From Pseudoxanthomonas beigongshangi (GTDB lineage Bacteria; Pseudomonadota; Gammaproteobacteria; Xanthomonadales; Xanthomonadaceae), in the NCBI RefSeq assembly GCF_016820515.1, contig NZ_JADHDV010000011.1:80903-144902 (forward strand): a stretch of 64,000 bases of DNA, given 5' to 3'. Made by a program: the position numbers and the translations under genes. The notes beneath the pieces are model-generated. The model saw nothing but the letters and a program-made list of their open reading frames with translations. It was not told the DNA's origin and ran no database searches. Positions 25,648-35,259 of this stretch are shown here, in pieces (positions within the stretch are counted from its first letter, which is position 1; the number at the start of each line of letters is the position of its first letter).

Positions 25648-26753
25648 ATACGCCCGACAACAAGGCGGCAAATGCCGGAGTGCTGAGTCTGGTCAGGCCC
25701 GACCTGCGCGGTTTCGGTGGCTACAAATCGGCCCGCACCGAAGCCTTGCGCGGGGATGTCTGGCTCAACGCCAACGAGTCGGCCTGGTCCAACCCGGCCG
25801 ACGCGGGCGCGACCTGCCAGCGCTATCCGGAACCGCAACCAGCAGCCTTGCGCGCGGCGCTGGCCGACTTGTATGGCTGTGCCCCGGAGCAGTTGCTTAT
25901 CGGCCGCGGCAGCGACGAGGCCATCGATCTGCTGGTGCGCGCGCTGTGCGTGCCGGAACGCGACGGGGTGGTGATCAGCTCGCCGGTCTTCGGCATGTAC
26001 GCGGTGTCCGCGCGATTGCAGAACGCACCGCTCATCGATGTGCCGCTGCGCGATACCGAGCAGGGCTTCGAGCCAGATTTGGATGGACTGGCCGCCGCCG
26101 CGCTGGCGAACGGCGCCAAGCTGGTGTTCCTGTGCTCGCCGACCAATCCCACCGGACGCGCCTGTACGCGGGAGGAAATCGCGGACCTGGCCGGGCGCCT
26201 GGCCGGTCGTGCGCTGCTGGTGGTCGACGAGGCCTATGTGGAGTTTTCCGATGTTCCCTCGGCCAGCAACTTGATTGCGCGGTTCCCCAATCTGGTGGTG
26301 TTGCGCACGCTGTCCAAGGCGCACGCGCTGGCGGCCGCACGAATCGGCGTGGCGATCGCCGCGGAGGAACTGATCGCCGTGCTGCGTGCCTGCCAGGCGC
26401 CGTATCCGGTGCCTGCGCCCTGCGCGGAACTCGCGCTCGCCGGCCTGGCGCCGGCGGCGCTGGCGCAGACCCGGCAGCGGGTGGAACGGGTGCGGCGCGA
26501 ACGCGAGCGGATGCGGGGGGCGCTGGCGGCGCTTCCCGGCGTGCGTCGCGTCTATCCCTCGCAGGGCAACTACCTGCTGGTGCGGTTCGACGATGCCGAC
26601 CGAGTGTTCACCGCGCTGCTGTCCACCGGCGTGGTGGTGCGCGACCAGCGCGCCGCGCCGCAACTGGGCGATGCGCTGCGGATCAGCATCGGCAGTCCGG
26701 AGCAGAACGAACGGGTGCTGGCGGCACTGGCCGTGCGGGAGGCGGCGGCATGA
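25644..26753 (+). CDS. hisC: Histidinol-phosphate aminotransferase
   Basis: A 369-residue PLP-dependent class I/II aminotransferase acting on imidazole-acetol phosphate. It shows [12 protein letters not shown] near residue 37, [15 protein letters not shown] near residue 90, [12 protein letters not shown] near residue 160, [11 protein letters not shown] near residue 193, and the PLP lysine in [15 protein letters not shown] near residue 226. Both ends overlap neighbours by 4 bases (hisD and hisB), indicating translational coupling. Confidence 0.94.
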   Translation: MNTPDNKAANAGVLSLVRPDLRGFGGYKSARTEALRGDVWLNANESAWSNPADAGATCQRYPEPQPAALRAALADLYGCAPEQLLIGRGSDEAIDLLVRALCVPERDGVVISSPVFGMYAVSARLQNAPLIDVPLRDTEQGFEPDLDGLAAAALANGAKLVFLCSPTNPTGRACTREEIADLAGRLAGRALLVVDEAYVEFSDVPSASNLIARFPNLVVLRTLSKAHALAAARIGVAIAAEELIAVLRACQAPYPVPAPCAELALAGLAPAALAQTRQRVERVRRERERMRGALAALPGVRRVYPSQGNYLLVRFDDADRVFTALLSTGVVVRDQRAAPQLGDALRISIGSPEQNERVLAALAVREAAA

Positions 26754-27823
26754 CTCCGATCCTGTTCATCGATCGCGACGGCACCCTCATCGAGGAACCG
26801 GCCGATTTCCAGATCGACGCCTACGAGAAGATCCGGTTCGTGCGCGACTGCATTCCGGCGTTGCTGAAGCTGCGCGACGCCGGTTACCAGTTCGTCATCG
26901 TCAGCAACCAGGACGGACTGGGCAGCGAAGGCTATCCGCAGGCGTCGTTCGATGGTCCGAACGATCTGATGCTGCAGATCTTCGAAAGCCAGGGCATCCG
27001 TTTCCGCGAAGTGCTGGTCGACCCGAGCTGGCCGGAAGAGAACCGTCCGACCCGCAAGCCCGGCATCGGGCTGGTCCTGCACTATCTCCAGGATCGCGAC
27101 ATCGACTGGGCGCGCTCGGCGATGGTCGGCGACCGGCCCACCGATATCCAGTTCGCCGACAACCTGCGCATCCGCGGTTTCCAGCTGAAGACCTCGCAGT
27201 TCGGCGGCGACTGGGACTGGCCGTCGATCGCGCATGAACTGGCCGATGCGCCGCGCCGGGCAGATGTCCAGCGCAATACGAAGGAAACCCGTATCCGCGT
27301 GGAGTTGGATCTGGATCGGGTGGCCGAGCCGGTCATCCGCACGGGACTGCCGTTCTTCGACCACATGCTGGAACAGATCGGCAAGCACGGCGGTTTCGCC
27401 TTGCGCATCGACACCGAGGGCGATCTGCACATTGACGAGCACCACACGGTGGAGGACACCGGCCTGGCGCTGGGACAGGCGCTGAAGCAGGCGCTGGGCG
27501 ACAAGCGCGGCATCGGCCGCTACGGCTTCACCCTGCCGATGGACGAAACCCTGGCCAGCGCGGCGCTGGATTTCAGCGGCCGGCCGTACTTCGTGTTCGA
27601 CGGTGAATTCCGCCGCGAGCGGGTCGGCGATCTGCCCACCGAACTGGTGCCGCATTTCTTCCGCTCGCTGTGCGACGCCTCCGGCCTCAACCTCAACCTG
27701 AGCGTGCGCGGCGACAACGACCACCACAAAATCGAAGCCTGCTTCAAGGCGCTGGCGCGCGCGTTGCGCCAGGCGATCCGGCGTGAAGGCGCGGAACTGC
27801 CCTCGACCAAGGGAGCGTTGTGA
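26750..27823 (+). CDS. hisB: Bifunctional histidinol-phosphatase / imidazoleglycerol-phosphate dehydratase
   Basis: A 357-residue fusion. Residues about 1-165 are a HAD phosphatase with [12 protein letters not shown] (nucleophile Asp and acid Asp), VSNQDGL, and RKPGIG and [13 protein letters not shown]. Residues about 170-357 are the dehydratase, with [15 protein letters not shown], two metal-binding histidine motifs ([10 protein letters not shown] and [10 protein letters not shown]) and [20 protein letters not shown]. It performs steps 6 and 8 of the pathway. This fusion is typical of gammaproteobacteria. Overlaps hisC by 4 bases; its TGA overlaps the hisH start (TGATG). Confidence 0.95.
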   Translation: MTPILFIDRDGTLIEEPADFQIDAYEKIRFVRDCIPALLKLRDAGYQFVIVSNQDGLGSEGYPQASFDGPNDLMLQIFESQGIRFREVLVDPSWPEENRPTRKPGIGLVLHYLQDRDIDWARSAMVGDRPTDIQFADNLRIRGFQLKTSQFGGDWDWPSIAHELADAPRRADVQRNTKETRIRVELDLDRVAEPVIRTGLPFFDHMLEQIGKHGGFALRIDTEGDLHIDEHHTVEDTGLALGQALKQALGDKRGIGRYGFTLPMDETLASAALDFSGRPYFVFDGEFRRERVGDLPTELVPHFFRSLCDASGLNLNLSVRGDNDHHKIEACFKALARALRQAIRREGAELPSTKGAL

Positions 27824-28419
27824 TGCAGGTGGCGTTGGTGGATGCCGGTGGCGCCAACATCGGTTCGGTCCGCTACGCGCTGGAGCGCCTCGGCGTGGCC
27901 GCCACGCTCACCGCGGATTCGGCGGTCATCCGCGCCGCGGACCGGGTCATCCTGCCTGGCGTGAGCACCGCGGCCACGGTGATGGCGCGGCTGCGCGAGC
28001 AGGGACTGATCGAGGTGCTGCGGCAACTGGAACGCCCGTTGCTGGGGGTCTGCGTCGGAATGCAGCTGTTGTTCGAACATTCGGAAGAAGACGACACGCC
28101 CTGCCTGGGCCTGTTGCCGGGGCGGGTGGCGCGATTGTCGCCGGGTCCCGGCATCCGGGTCCCGCACATGGGCTGGAACACGCTGCGTACGCAGCGCGGA
28201 TCCGGTCTGACCACTGGCCTGGACGGCGGCCATGCCTATTTCGTGCACAGCTACGCCGCGCCGGTCGGTGCGGATTGCCTGATGAGCACCGAGCATGGCC
28301 AGCCGTTCGCGGCGGTGGTGCAGCGTGGCCGCGTGGCCGGTGCGCAGTTCCATCCGGAGCGCTCGGCCGAGGTCGGTGCGCGGCTGATCCGGAACTTCAT
28401 CGAAACGGGATTGCAATGA
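27823..28419 (+). CDS. hisH: Imidazole glycerol phosphate synthase, glutaminase subunit
   Basis: A 198-residue class I glutamine amidotransferase that feeds ammonia to HisF. The oxyanion region is [12 protein letters not shown], the nucleophile cysteine lies in [16 protein letters not shown] near residue 77, and the His-Glu pair is in [13 protein letters not shown] near residue 178. A start at the ATG at 27823 overlaps the hisB stop; a GTG one codon earlier is possible. Its stop overlaps the hisA start (ATGA). Confidence 0.94.
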   Translation: MQVALVDAGGANIGSVRYALERLGVAATLTADSAVIRAADRVILPGVSTAATVMARLREQGLIEVLRQLERPLLGVCVGMQLLFEHSEEDDTPCLGLLPGRVARLSPGPGIRVPHMGWNTLRTQRGSGLTTGLDGGHAYFVHSYAAPVGADCLMSTEHGQPFAAVVQRGRVAGAQFHPERSAEVGARLIRNFIETGLQ

Positions 28420-29186
28420 TGGCCGCGGTATCGGCGGGCGCGCGCGCGCAACAGGACTTCCAGGCCTATCCGGCCATCGACATCCGCGACGGCCGGGTCG
28501 TGCGGCTGGCGCAGGGCGACTATGCGCGCGAGACCCGCTATGGCGACGATCCGCTGGCGGTCATCCGCGGCTATGCGGAACAGGGCGCGCGCTGGCTGCA
28601 TCTGGTGGATCTGGATGCGGCCCGCGCTGGCGGCTACACCCTGGCGCCGCTGCTGCGCGATATCGCCACCACCACCGGGCTGCGGGTCCAGACCGGCGGC
28701 GGCGTGCGCTCGCGCGAGGATGTCGCGCGCCTGCTCGATGCCGGCGCGGCGCGGGTGGTGATCGGGTCGCTGGCGGTACGCGAACCGGAGGCGGTGCTGG
28801 CCTGGTTGGCCGAGTTCGGCGCCGAGCGCATCACCGTGGCGCTGGACACGCGCCAGGACGCCGCCGGCGTCTGGCGATTGCCGGTGCACGGCTGGACCGA
28901 GGACGCCGGCGTGACCCTGGATGAACTGGCGGTCCGCTTCGAGGCCGGCGGACTGGTCCACGCGCTGAGCACCGATATCGCCCGTGACGGGATGCTGTCC
29001 GGCCCCAACCTCGATCTGTACCGGCACCTGGGCGCGATTGCGCCGCGGCTGCGCGTGCAGGCGTCCGGCGGTGTCCGCGCGCTCGACGATATCGTCGCCG
29101 CGCGCGCGCAGGGCTGTGCCGGCATCGTGCTGGGGCGCGCGCTGCTGGAAGGCCGCTTCAGCGTGGCCGAGGCGCTGTCATGCTGA
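28416..29186 (+). CDS. hisA: ProFAR isomerase
   Basis: A 256-residue beta/alpha-barrel isomerase that opens the ribose of ProFAR to give [27 protein letters not shown] near residue 20 carries the N-terminal catalytic Asp; [13 protein letters not shown] near residue 90 is a phosphate-binding loop; [19 protein letters not shown] and [18 protein letters not shown] near residue 190 hold the second catalytic Asp. Two adjacent ATGs (28416, 28419) overlap the hisH stop. A 10-residue N-terminal extension ([13 protein letters not shown]) before the barrel is unusual but small. hisF starts 7 bases before its end. Confidence 0.93.
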   Translation: MMAAVSAGARAQQDFQAYPAIDIRDGRVVRLAQGDYARETRYGDDPLAVIRGYAEQGARWLHLVDLDAARAGGYTLAPLLRDIATTTGLRVQTGGGVRSREDVARLLDAGAARVVIGSLAVREPEAVLAWLAEFGAERITVALDTRQDAAGVWRLPVHGWTEDAGVTLDELAVRFEAGGLVHALSTDIARDGMLSGPNLDLYRHLGAIAPRLRVQASGGVRALDDIVAARAQGCAGIVLGRALLEGRFSVAEALSC

Positions 29187-29956
29187 GCCGGCGCATCATC
29201 CCGTGCCTGGACGTGCGCGACGGCCGCGTGGTCAAGGGCGTGCGCTTCCGCGATCACGTCGACATGGGCGACATCACCGAGCTGGCATTGCGCTACCGCG
29301 ATGCCGGCGCCGATGAACTGGTGTTCTACGACATCGGCGCCAGTCCGGAAGGGCGCTCGGTGGACTACGCATGGGTGGAGCGGGTCTCGCGCCTGCTCGA
29401 CATTCCGTTCTGCGTGGCAGGCGGTATCCGCGACGTGGATACCGCGCGGCGTGTGCTGCACGCCGGCGCGGACAAGATTTCGGTCAACACGCCGGCGCTG
29501 GAACGTCCCGCGCTGATTGGCGAACTGGCAAAGGCCTTCGGCGTGCAATGCGTGGTGGTCGGTATCGATTCGGTGCGCGAGGCCGACGGCGAATGGCGGG
29601 TGCGCCAGTACACCGGCGATCCGGCACGTACCCGCGCGCTGCCGGTGCGTACGCTGGACTGGGTGGGCGAGGCGCAGCGGCTGGGCGCGGGCGAAATCGT
29701 GCTCAACTGCATGGACAGCGACGGCGTGCGGCGTGGCTACGACATCGAGCAACTGACCGCCGTGCGCGCGCTGTGCGCGGTGCCGCTGGTGGCTTCCGGC
29801 GGTGCCGGGGAACCCGAGCATTTCGCCGAGGTATTCCAGCGTGCCGATGTCGATGGCGCGCTCGCCGCCAGCGTGTTCCACAGTGGCCGGATCGCCATTC
29901 CGGATCTGAAGACCTACCTGCGCGGGCAGGGCACCGAGGTGCGTGATGTCGCTTGA
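29180..29956 (+). CDS. hisF: Imidazole glycerol phosphate synthase, cyclase subunit
   Basis: A 258-residue beta/alpha barrel that cyclises PRFAR with ammonia from HisH, also releasing AICAR for purine synthesis. Catalytic aspartates are in [16 protein letters not shown] (residue 11) and [13 protein letters not shown] (near residue 177); [23 protein letters not shown] and [12 protein letters not shown] are the phosphate-binding loops. Length as expected. It overlaps hisA by 7 bases and hisIE by 11 bases. Confidence 0.95.
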   Translation: MLSRRIIPCLDVRDGRVVKGVRFRDHVDMGDITELALRYRDAGADELVFYDIGASPEGRSVDYAWVERVSRLLDIPFCVAGGIRDVDTARRVLHAGADKISVNTPALERPALIGELAKAFGVQCVVVGIDSVREADGEWRVRQYTGDPARTRALPVRTLDWVGEAQRLGAGEIVLNCMDSDGVRRGYDIEQLTAVRALCAVPLVASGGAGEPEHFAEVFQRADVDGALAASVFHSGRIAIPDLKTYLRGQGTEVRDVA

Positions 29957-30548
29957 ACCGGAACAACTGGATTGGAACAAGGGCGACGGCCTGCTGCCGG
30001 TGATCGTGCAGGATGCCTCGACCCGCCGCGTGTTGATGCTCGGTTACATGAACCGCGAAGCCCTGGAGGCGACCCTGGCCAGCGGCCGGGTGACCTTCTA
30101 CAGCCGCAGCAAGCAGCGCCTGTGGACCAAGGGGGAGAGTTCCGGCCACGTGCTGGAAGTGCGGGCCATCGAGGCTGATTGCGACAACGACACCCTGCTG
30201 GTCCAGGCGGTGCCGCACGGGCCGACCTGTCACCTCCAGCGCGCCAGTTGCTTCGCGGAGGCGCCGGGCTCGTTCCTGGCCGAACTGGACGCGCTGGTGG
30301 CGCGCCGCGAGCGCGAGCGCCCGGCGGGCAGCTATACCACCCGGCTGTTCGAGGAAGGCGTGCGCCGGATTGCGCAGAAGGTCGGCGAGGAAGGCGTGGA
30401 GACGGCGTTGGCCGCCGTGGCGCAGGACGAGGCGGCGCTGCTCGGCGAAAGCGCGGACCTGCTGTATCACCTGCTGGTACTGCTGCGCAGCCGCGGGCGG
30501 GGTTTGGCCGACGTCGAGGCGTTGCTCGCGGCCCGCCATTCCGCCTGA
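29946..30548 (+). CDS. hisI: Bifunctional PR-AMP cyclohydrolase / PR-ATP pyrophosphohydrolase
   Basis: A 200-residue HisIE fusion catalysing steps 2 and 3. The cyclohydrolase part (about 1-110) has [32 protein letters not shown], the zinc-binding [10 protein letters not shown] and [13 protein letters not shown]. The pyrophosphohydrolase part (about 115-200) has [33 protein letters not shown] and [13 protein letters not shown]. Start chosen at ATG 29946 ([10 protein letters not shown]), inside the end of hisF; the GTG at 29943 is the alternative. Last gene of the his operon. Confidence 0.94.
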   Translation: MSLEPEQLDWNKGDGLLPVIVQDASTRRVLMLGYMNREALEATLASGRVTFYSRSKQRLWTKGESSGHVLEVRAIEADCDNDTLLVQAVPHGPTCHLQRASCFAEAPGSFLAELDALVARRERERPAGSYTTRLFEEGVRRIAQKVGEEGVETALAAVAQDEAALLGESADLLYHLLVLLRSRGRGLADVEALLAARHSA

Positions 30549-30630
30549 ACCTGCATCGCGGTGGCGAGGTACGCCGCTGCCGCACGATAATCGGCGGGTT
30601 GCCCGAGGGGCGTCGCCGGAATCCGTGGAT

Positions 30631-32292
30631 ATGACCCAGCGCGTGGTATGGCTGCCGCTCGTCGTCCTGTCGTTGTTGGCCATTGCGGATGCGTCCGCGT
30701 CGTCGCGGGCAGAGGACGCCACCGCGGCCACGCAGGAGGCGGCCGCGGCCACCGGACAGGCGTTGGCCGAAGTGACCGGGGTGATCTACCTGGATGCCAA
30801 CGGCAACGGCCGCCGCGATCCGCGCGAACAGGGCCTGGCCGGAGTGAAGGTCTCCAACGGCCGCGATGTCGCCGTCAGCGACGCGCGGGGGGGCTACCGG
30901 CTACCCGGACGCGAGCGCGCCACCGTCTTCGTGATAAAGCCGCCGGCGTACGCCGTGCCGACGGGCGCCGACGGCTTGCCCCGGTTCTGGCAGCATCTGT
31001 TCCCGCAGGGGTCGCCCGCGCTGAAGTACGGCGGCATTCCGGCCGCCGCCGTCCCGGCCCAGGTGGATTTCGGCCTGTTGCCCGCCATGCGGCGCGGGAG
31101 CGGCTCCAGCCTGGAGATGCTGGTGTTCGGTGACCCGCAACCGAAGACGCGGACCGACGTGGATTACTACGCGCGCGACATCGTGGTGCCGTTGGTCGGC
31201 CGGCACGGCGCCCGCCTGGGACTGAGCGTGGGCGATATCGTCAATGATGATCTGAGCCTGTATCCGGCCATGAACCAGGTGACGGCGAAACTGGGCGTGC
31301 CTTGGCTGCACGTGGCCGGAAACCACGATCTGGATTTCGACGCGCAGGCCGACGAGGACTCGTTGCTGAGTTTCCGCAACGTCTACGGTCCGGACACCTA
31401 TGCGTGGGAGGAGCCGCAGGCCAGCTTCATCGTGCTGGACGACGTGGTCTATCGCCCCGGCCAGAAACCGGCCTACATCGGCGGCCTGCGCGAGGAGCAG
31501 TTCGATTTCCTGCGCCAGTATCTGGCGACCTTGCCGAAGGATCGCCGGGTGGTGATTGCCGCGCACATCCCGTTCTTCGATCCCCTCCCGGGTGTGGAGA
31601 CTTTCCGCCGTGCCGACCGCGAACGCCTGTTCACCCTGCTGCGGGAACATACGCAGGTGCTGCTGATCAGCGCGCACACCCACAACCAGCGCCACTACCG
31701 TCATGGCGCGGACACCGGCTGGCAGGGCGCGCAGCCACTGCACGAGTACAACGTCGGCGCCACTTGCGGCGCGTTCTGGTCGGGGGTGAAGGATGCGCAG
31801 GGCATCCCCGACACGACCATGAGCGACGGCACTCCCAACGGCTACGCGTGGCTGACGATCCAGCCGGATGGCGGCTATGCGTTGCGCTACCACGTGGCGC
31901 GCGCCGCCGGTGATCCGGCGATCGGCCTGCACGCGCCGAAGGTGTTGCGACAGGGCGCCTATCCGGCCTACGGCGTATACGCCAACGTCTACATGGGTGA
32001 AGCCGATACGCGGGTCGAATATCGCATCGACGGCGGTGAATGGAAACCGATGCGGCGTGTACTGCAGGCCGATCCGGCGCTGCTGGCGGAGAACATCGCG
32101 GATGACACCGCGACCGCGTTGCGTGGCTACGATCGTTCGCCGGAAGCGGACACCTCCACCCACCTCTGGCGCGGCGCGCTGCCGACGGATCTGGCAGCGG
32201 GCGAGCACCGCATCGACGTGCGGGCATTCGATCGGTGGCGGGGCGAGCAGGCCACGTCCACCACCTATCGGCTGCAGCAGGCGGCCGAATAG
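30631..32292 (+). CDS. Exported calcineurin-like phosphoesterase with N- and C-terminal accessory domains
   Basis: A 553-residue protein starting with a signal peptide (MTQRVVWLPLVVLSLLAIAD). Residues about 45-150 form an SdrD-B/Ig-like N-terminal domain (VTGVIYLDANGNGRRDPREQ, a possible calcium-binding turn). The metallophosphoesterase core has FGDPQ near 166, GDIVNDD near 200, AGNHDLDF near 229, AAHIPF near 312 and SAHTHNQRH near 346, giving the full set of two-metal ligands. A C-terminal domain (about 430-553) is of the calcineurin-like C-terminal type. It acts outside the cytoplasm on an unknown phosphoester. It starts 82 bp after hisIE, possibly read with the his operon but without functional link. 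Confidence 0.85.
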   Translation: MTQRVVWLPLVVLSLLAIADASASSRAEDATAATQEAAAATGQALAEVTGVIYLDANGNGRRDPREQGLAGVKVSNGRDVAVSDARGGYRLPGRERATVFVIKPPAYAVPTGADGLPRFWQHLFPQGSPALKYGGIPAAAVPAQVDFGLLPAMRRGSGSSLEMLVFGDPQPKTRTDVDYYARDIVVPLVGRHGARLGLSVGDIVNDDLSLYPAMNQVTAKLGVPWLHVAGNHDLDFDAQADEDSLLSFRNVYGPDTYAWEEPQASFIVLDDVVYRPGQKPAYIGGLREEQFDFLRQYLATLPKDRRVVIAAHIPFFDPLPGVETFRRADRERLFTLLREHTQVLLISAHTHNQRHYRHGADTGWQGAQPLHEYNVGATCGAFWSGVKDAQGIPDTTMSDGTPNGYAWLTIQPDGGYALRYHVARAAGDPAIGLHAPKVLRQGAYPAYGVYANVYMGEADTRVEYRIDGGEWKPMRRVLQADPALLAENIADDTATALRGYDRSPEADTSTHLWRGALPTDLAAGEHRIDVRAFDRWRGEQATSTTYRLQQAAE

Positions 32293-32329
32293 CGGCACGC
32301 GCCGGGACAGGCGAAAACCCGACAGGAAC

Positions 32330-32920
32330 ATGCCGATGGCCAACGATGCGCTCGACCTTCCGATCAAGCTGTTCCGCAACGCCGCGGCCTGGGAAAAATG
32401 GCTCGCCGCGAATACGGGTACTCCGGGCTTGTGGCTGAGGATCGCCAAGAAGGACGCGGGCGTGGTTTCCGTGAGCTATGCCGAGGCCCTGGAGGTGGCG
32501 CTGTGCCATGGCTGGATCGACGGTCAGCGCCGCACGTTCGACGAACAGAGTTTCCTGCAACGGTTCACCCCGCGACGCCCGCGCAGCCTGTGGTCGAAAA
32601 TCAACGTCGGCAAGGCCGAGGCACTGATCGCCTCGGGCCGGATGCGCGAGGGCGGCCTGCGTGAAATCGAACTGGCACGCGCCGACGGACGCTGGGCTGC
32701 GGCCTACGCAAGCGCGGCGGTGATGGAGGTGCCGGCGGAACTGGCGGCGGCGCTGGCGAAGGCACCGAAGGCCGCGAGCTTCTTCGAAACCCTGGACCGC
32801 ACCAACCGCTACGCGGTCTGCTGGCGCGTGCACACGGCGAAGAAGGCGGAAACCCGGGCGGCCCGCATCGAAAAACTGGTCGCGATGCTGGCGCGCGGCG
32901 AGAAGATCCACGCGAAATAG
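32330..32920 (+). CDS. YdeI/OmpD-associated family protein
   Basis: A 196-residue cytoplasmic protein of the YdeI (OmpD-associated / bacteriocin-protection) family. LPIKLFRNAAAWEKWLAANTG, GLWLRIAKKDAG and the signature VSYAEALEVALCHGWIDGQRR (near residue 47) followed by SFLQRFTPRRPRSLWSKINVGKAEAL are highly characteristic. The C-terminal part has PAELAAALAKAPKAASFFETLDRTNRYAVCWRVHTAKKAETRAARI. The molecular role is not known. The ATG at 32330 is preceded by an AGGA Shine-Dalgarno sequence (GACAGGAAC). A strong terminator follows 12 bp after the stop. Confidence 0.88.
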   Translation: MPMANDALDLPIKLFRNAAAWEKWLAANTGTPGLWLRIAKKDAGVVSVSYAEALEVALCHGWIDGQRRTFDEQSFLQRFTPRRPRSLWSKINVGKAEALIASGRMREGGLREIELARADGRWAAAYASAAVMEVPAELAAALAKAPKAASFFETLDRTNRYAVCWRVHTAKKAETRAARIEKLVAMLARGEKIHAK

Positions 32921-32932
32921 CGGCGCAAATGA

Positions 32933-32955
32933 AAAACGCCCCGGCGGGGCGTTTT
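32933..32955. terminator. Bidirectional hairpin terminator
   Basis: AAAACGCCCC-GGC-GGGGCGTTTT: a 10-bp stem, 3-base loop, with A and T flanks that allow termination in both directions. It separates the YdeI-like gene from the convergent mtnC. Confidence 0.85.
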
Positions 32956-32963
32956 CGGTTCCC

Positions 32964-33019
32964 GGCTGGCTGGCGAATGCTGGCTGGCGGGACGTGCTGG
33001 CGAGCGCGGGCTGGCTGGC
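32964..33019. repeat. Three interspersed GCTGGCTGGC copies
   Basis: Between the terminator and mtnC, GCTGGCTGGC-type sequence occurs at 32965-32974, 32979-32988 and 33010-33019 on the + strand, with degenerate CGTGCTGGCGAGC between. It is short and of unknown meaning. Confidence 0.5.
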
Positions 33020-33083
33020 AACGGCGCGCAGTCTAGCCGTTGTCGCTGCCGGATGATGAAATGCGAATCGCTCGCAACAAGCG

Positions 33084-33782
33084 TCAGTGCGGCAGTTCGA
33101 TGGCGTCGAACGCGGTGACGCGCGGATGGCCGTTGGCGGCGCCGTCAAGCCGGGGCTGCGGATAGTCCTGCGGACGATCGATCAACTGGGTGCGCATGCC
33201 GGCTTCACGGGCCGCGTCCAGTTCCTCGACCACGTCGGACAGGAACAGGATTTCGCCGGCCGGCGCGCCAATCCGCTCGGCGATGCGGCGATAGCTGTCC
33301 GCCTCGCGCTTGCCGCCGATTTCGGTGTCGAACCAGCCCGAAATCATCGGGGTCAGGTCGCCCGCGTCGCTGTGGCCGAAAAACAGCTTCTGCGCCGGCA
33401 CCGAGCCGGAGGAATACACGTACAGCGGATAGCCCTGCTCGTACCACCGGGCGAGCGCCGGCGCCGCATCCGGGTAGATGTGCGCGGTGAAGTCCGCGTC
33501 GCGGTAGCCCGCGTCCCAGATCATGCCCTGCAGCGCCTTCAGCGCGGTGTGCTTGCGATCCTGATCGATCCAGCCCTGCAGGGTCTCCACGATGACATCG
33601 TCACTGCAGATCGCGCCGTGTTCGGTGGCGACCGCATCCAGCCAGCGGCGCACCTCCGGTTCCTGTCCGTGTTCGCGGACGAAGCCGGGCAGGGCGCGGC
33701 GGGCGTAGGGAAACAGCACGTCCTTGACGAAGGAGATGCTGCTGGTGGTGCCTTCGATATCGGTGAGGATGGCGCGGAGCAT
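33084..33782 (-). CDS. mtnC: Acireductone synthase (enolase-phosphatase E1)
   Basis: A 232-residue HAD-superfamily enzyme of methionine salvage that enolises and dephosphorylates 2,3-diketo-5-methylthiopentyl-1-phosphate to the acireductone. The nucleophile motif is [20 protein letters not shown] at the N-terminus; [17 protein letters not shown] near residue 122 is motif [22 protein letters not shown] near residue 182 is the acidic motif. It is the last of three mtn genes on the minus strand and is convergent with the YdeI-like gene. Confidence 0.95.
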   Translation of the reverse strand: MLRAILTDIEGTTSSISFVKDVLFPYARRALPGFVREHGQEPEVRRWLDAVATEHGAICSDDVIVETLQGWIDQDRKHTALKALQGMIWDAGYRDADFTAHIYPDAAPALARWYEQGYPLYVYSSGSVPAQKLFFGHSDAGDLTPMISGWFDTEIGGKREADSYRRIAERIGAPAGEILFLSDVVEELDAAREAGMRTQLIDRPQDYPQPRLDGAANGHPRVTAFDAIELPH

Positions 33783-33873
33783 GGGGCGGGTGGATTTCGG
33801 GAATGGGGAATGAGTTGGGAACGGCGGCGCCCGGCGGCGGGCACGCCACCGCGTCGCGGGAGGCGGAACGGGC

Positions 33874-34434
33874 TTACTCGGGCCGGGTCGGACCGTTGTA
33901 GCGCGGGAACTGCTGGGCGATGGTGGTGCCGGTGAAATGGCCGACCCAGCCGTCCGGTTCGGTGAAGAAACGGATCGCGACGAAATGCGGTTCCGGCCCC
34001 ATGTCGAACCAGTGCAGGGTGCTGTCCGGCACGGCGATCAGATCGTCCTGGACGCACTCCACCTCGTAGACCTTGTCGTCCACGTGCAGGGTGAACAGGC
34101 CCGAGCCGGCGACGAAGAAGCGCACTTCGTCTTCCTTGTGGTAATGCTCGTCGAGGAACTTGGCGCGCATTTCCTCGCGCTTGGGGTTGTCCGGCGCGAT
34201 GCTGACCACGTCCACCGTCTTGAACCCGCGTTCGCTGACCAGCCGGTCGATGTCGGTGCGGTAGGCGTCCATCACGTCCTCCGGCGCGGCGCCCGGCTGG
34301 ATCGCCTTGTTGGCTTTCCAGCGCTCGAAGGTCACGCCGACCTTCTGCAGCTCGGTGGCGATGAAATCGGGATCGTAGCTGGCGAACTCGGGGGTGACCG
34401 GGTCGCTTTCATGGAAGATGCGGAGGCGGCTCAT
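33874..34434 (-). CDS. mtnD: Acireductone dioxygenase
   Basis: A 186-residue cupin dioxygenase that turns acireductone into the methionine keto-acid and formate (iron form) or an off-pathway product (nickel form). Metal ligands are in [18 protein letters not shown] (His, His, Glu) near residue 95 and the last His in [11 protein letters not shown] near residue 138. Length and opening ([11 protein letters not shown]) fit the bacterial family. It lies between mtnB (101 bp upstream) and mtnC (91 bp downstream), all on the minus strand. A worn copy of the GGGAATGGGGAAT-type repeat lies between it and mtnC. Confidence 0.96.
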   Translation of the reverse strand: MSRLRIFHESDPVTPEFASYDPDFIATELQKVGVTFERWKANKAIQPGAAPEDVMDAYRTDIDRLVSERGFKTVDVVSIAPDNPKREEMRAKFLDEHYHKEDEVRFFVAGSGLFTLHVDDKVYEVECVQDDLIAVPDSTLHWFDMGPEPHFVAIRFFTEPDGWVGHFTGTTIAQQFPRYNGPTRPE

Positions 34435-34535
34435 GGCGATATGGCTCGACGCGTGGGGAATACAAGGGTAGCAGGCACCTGGTTCCGGTCCAGTTACCGC
34501 GCAGGCGCGCGGCGTGGCACGGGGTTATCAGCGGC

Positions 34536-35180
34536 TCAGCGCCGGCAACCCAGCTTGCGCAGCTCCAGTTCGCAGTGGAACAGGAACTCGAAGGCTTCCA
34601 GGTGGCGGCGAGCTTCGGCCATGTCGCGGCCCCAGGCGTACAGGCCGTGGCCGTCGATCAGGTAGCCCCACAGCGGCTGCCGGTCCAGCAACGCGTCGAC
34701 CTGGGCGGCCAGGGTCGGCATGTCCTGGGTGTTGCTGAACACCGGCACCTGGATTTCGGTCTCGTGGGTGGTATTGCCGTGGAACGCCTTGAGCAGCTCG
34801 TAGCCTTCCAGCCGGATGTGGCCGGCGCCGGCGTACAGCCGCGAGGCGATGGTCTGCACCGGCGAATGGGTGTGCAGCACGCAGCCGATCTCGGGGAAGC
34901 GGCGATACAGCTGGGTGTGCAGCAGGGTCTCGGCGGAGGGACGGTGGTCGCTGCCGACCGCCTTGCCGTCGAAGTCCACCACCATGATGTCGGCTTCCTC
35001 CAGCCGCCGCTTGTCGCGCCCGGATACGGTGATGGCGGCGTGGCGATCGTCCAGCCGGTGCGAGAAGTTGCTGCTGGTGGCCGGCGTCCAGCCGGCCTGC
35101 GACAGCTCGCGGATGTTGCTGATCAACAGCTTCGCCAGTTCGCTCAGGCGTCCGGCGTCATAGGGCAGGGGGGCGTTCAT
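34536..35180 (-). CDS. mtnB: Methylthioribulose-1-phosphate dehydratase
   Basis: A 214-residue class II aldolase-fold enzyme that dehydrates 5-methylthioribulose-1-phosphate. It shows the zinc-binding [15 protein letters not shown] near residue 95, [19 protein letters not shown] near residue 52, [12 protein letters not shown] and a final [26 protein letters not shown] near residue 183 with the third histidine. First of the mtnB-mtnD-mtnC group. The earlier salvage enzymes (mtnA, mtnK or mtnP) are not in this window. Confidence 0.94.
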   Translation of the reverse strand: MNAPLPYDAGRLSELAKLLISNIRELSQAGWTPATSSNFSHRLDDRHAAITVSGRDKRRLEEADIMVVDFDGKAVGSDHRPSAETLLHTQLYRRFPEIGCVLHTHSPVQTIASRLYAGAGHIRLEGYELLKAFHGNTTHETEIQVPVFSNTQDMPTLAAQVDALLDRQPLWGYLIDGHGLYAWGRDMAEARRHLEAFEFLFHCELELRKLGCRR

Positions 35181-35259
35181 GGCGCCATTTTAGCGCCTGC
35201 CGCCCCGGCTGGGCGGGACGGCGCGAGGACGGGGCGCAGGCGCGGCCCGGTGGCGTGGT